From Amblyomma americanum (taxonomy: Eukaryota > Arthropoda > Arachnida > Ixodida > Ixodidae): DNA of 64,000 bases. A program made the translations under genes and the position numbers. The notes beneath the pieces were generated by a model. It had not been told where the DNA came from. It made no database searches and worked only from the letters and a program-made list of their open reading frames with translations. Numbering within the stretch: position 1 is the first letter of the stretch; each line of letters begins with the position of its first letter. The stretch spans positions 48,173,507 through 48,237,506 of the forward strand of contig NC_135505.1 in the NCBI RefSeq assembly GCF_052857255.1, read 5' to 3'. Positions 63,767 through 64,000 of this stretch are shown here, piece after piece.

Positions 63767-64000
63767 TTCGTTCCACGCTACACGGAGCTTCCACTTTCGA
63801 AAACAAGCCTACTGCTAGCACGCAGCTTGGCCTTTGACAAGTGATGAGCCTTTTCGCGCTATAAGCAGGGCAGAAAAGAGTGCGAATCGACGCAAACCGC
63901 CGGCTATAAACCTGCTTCGCCAAAGCCAGGGCTCAGTATAACCCAACTGTACTACCCAGCCAACTTTTTTTGCCACCACCAGGCGCCGCTACTATACCTC

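Noticed and set aside
1..64000. CRISPR array, bacterial operons or prophage
   Set aside because: No regularly spaced direct repeats with unique spacers, no ribosome-binding-site-led gene strings, and clear eukaryotic introns and SINEs.

Overview
This window looks like a stretch of a large, repeat-rich arthropod nuclear genome, most probably a hard tick (Ixodidae). That is inferred from family resemblance recalled from memory: a tRNA-headed SINE with a very characteristic core, non-LTR elements with a C-terminal RNase H and a CCHC motif, and Ty3/gypsy pieces of a type I associate with tick genomes. There is no bacterial-style gene packing. No rRNA gene, free-standing tRNA gene, CRISPR array or operon is visible, and I found no intact ordinary host gene. 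Almost everything recognisable is a transposable element at some stage of decay.

Layout. 1-295 is a long palindromic foldback repeat. 790-2715 (+) is a broken Ty3/gypsy element (RT, integrase, LTR-like tail). 2936-3174 is a GCCT/GCCC tetranucleotide array. 4885-5850 (-) is a 5'-truncated LINE with RNase H. 7590-8790 (+), 11300-12050 (+) and 12300-13620 (-) are old CR1/L2/Jockey-like fossils. 15304-21307 (-) is a near full-length two-ORF LINE of about 6.0 kb with a candidate 10-bp target-site duplication. 25.2-26.05 kb may be a solo LTR. 26.5-30.0 kb (+) holds pieces of a LINE that has itself been hit by a CR1/L2-like LINE on the other strand. 34.8-38.2 kb is a pile-up of LINE 3' ends in both orientations ending in a gypsy LTR/PBS/gag fragment. 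39.69-41.35 kb (-) carries the best-preserved RT (about 400 codons). 42.1-42.9 kb has another RNase H fossil. 53.4-54.9 kb (+) is a Jockey-like RT, 55.8-58.6 kb (-) a Ty3/gypsy pol split by a SINE, and 59.2-59.9 kb (-) an RTE-like fossil. The right edge (63564-63766, -) has one exon encoding the first half of a THAP zinc finger, ending at a splice donor.

The most informative unit is 47027-52631: a candidate two-gene PIF/Harbinger DNA transposon bounded by imperfect ~36-bp terminal inverted repeats. On + is a three-exon HARBI1-like DDE transposase (reconstructed length 354 codons, complete D-D-E, one in-frame TGA directly after the catalytic Glu). On -, tail to tail with it, is a four-exon SANT/Myb-like partner gene with a coiled-coil C-terminus. 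In this superfamily the transposase and the Myb-like protein work together in DNA binding and transposition. Both genes here carry disabling changes, so this copy is probably dead but recently so. A SINE, a hairpin and a ~540-bp tandem duplication lie inside it.

All clade names and species hints rest on motif reading without database searches. Element edges are approximate unless exact bases are stated.
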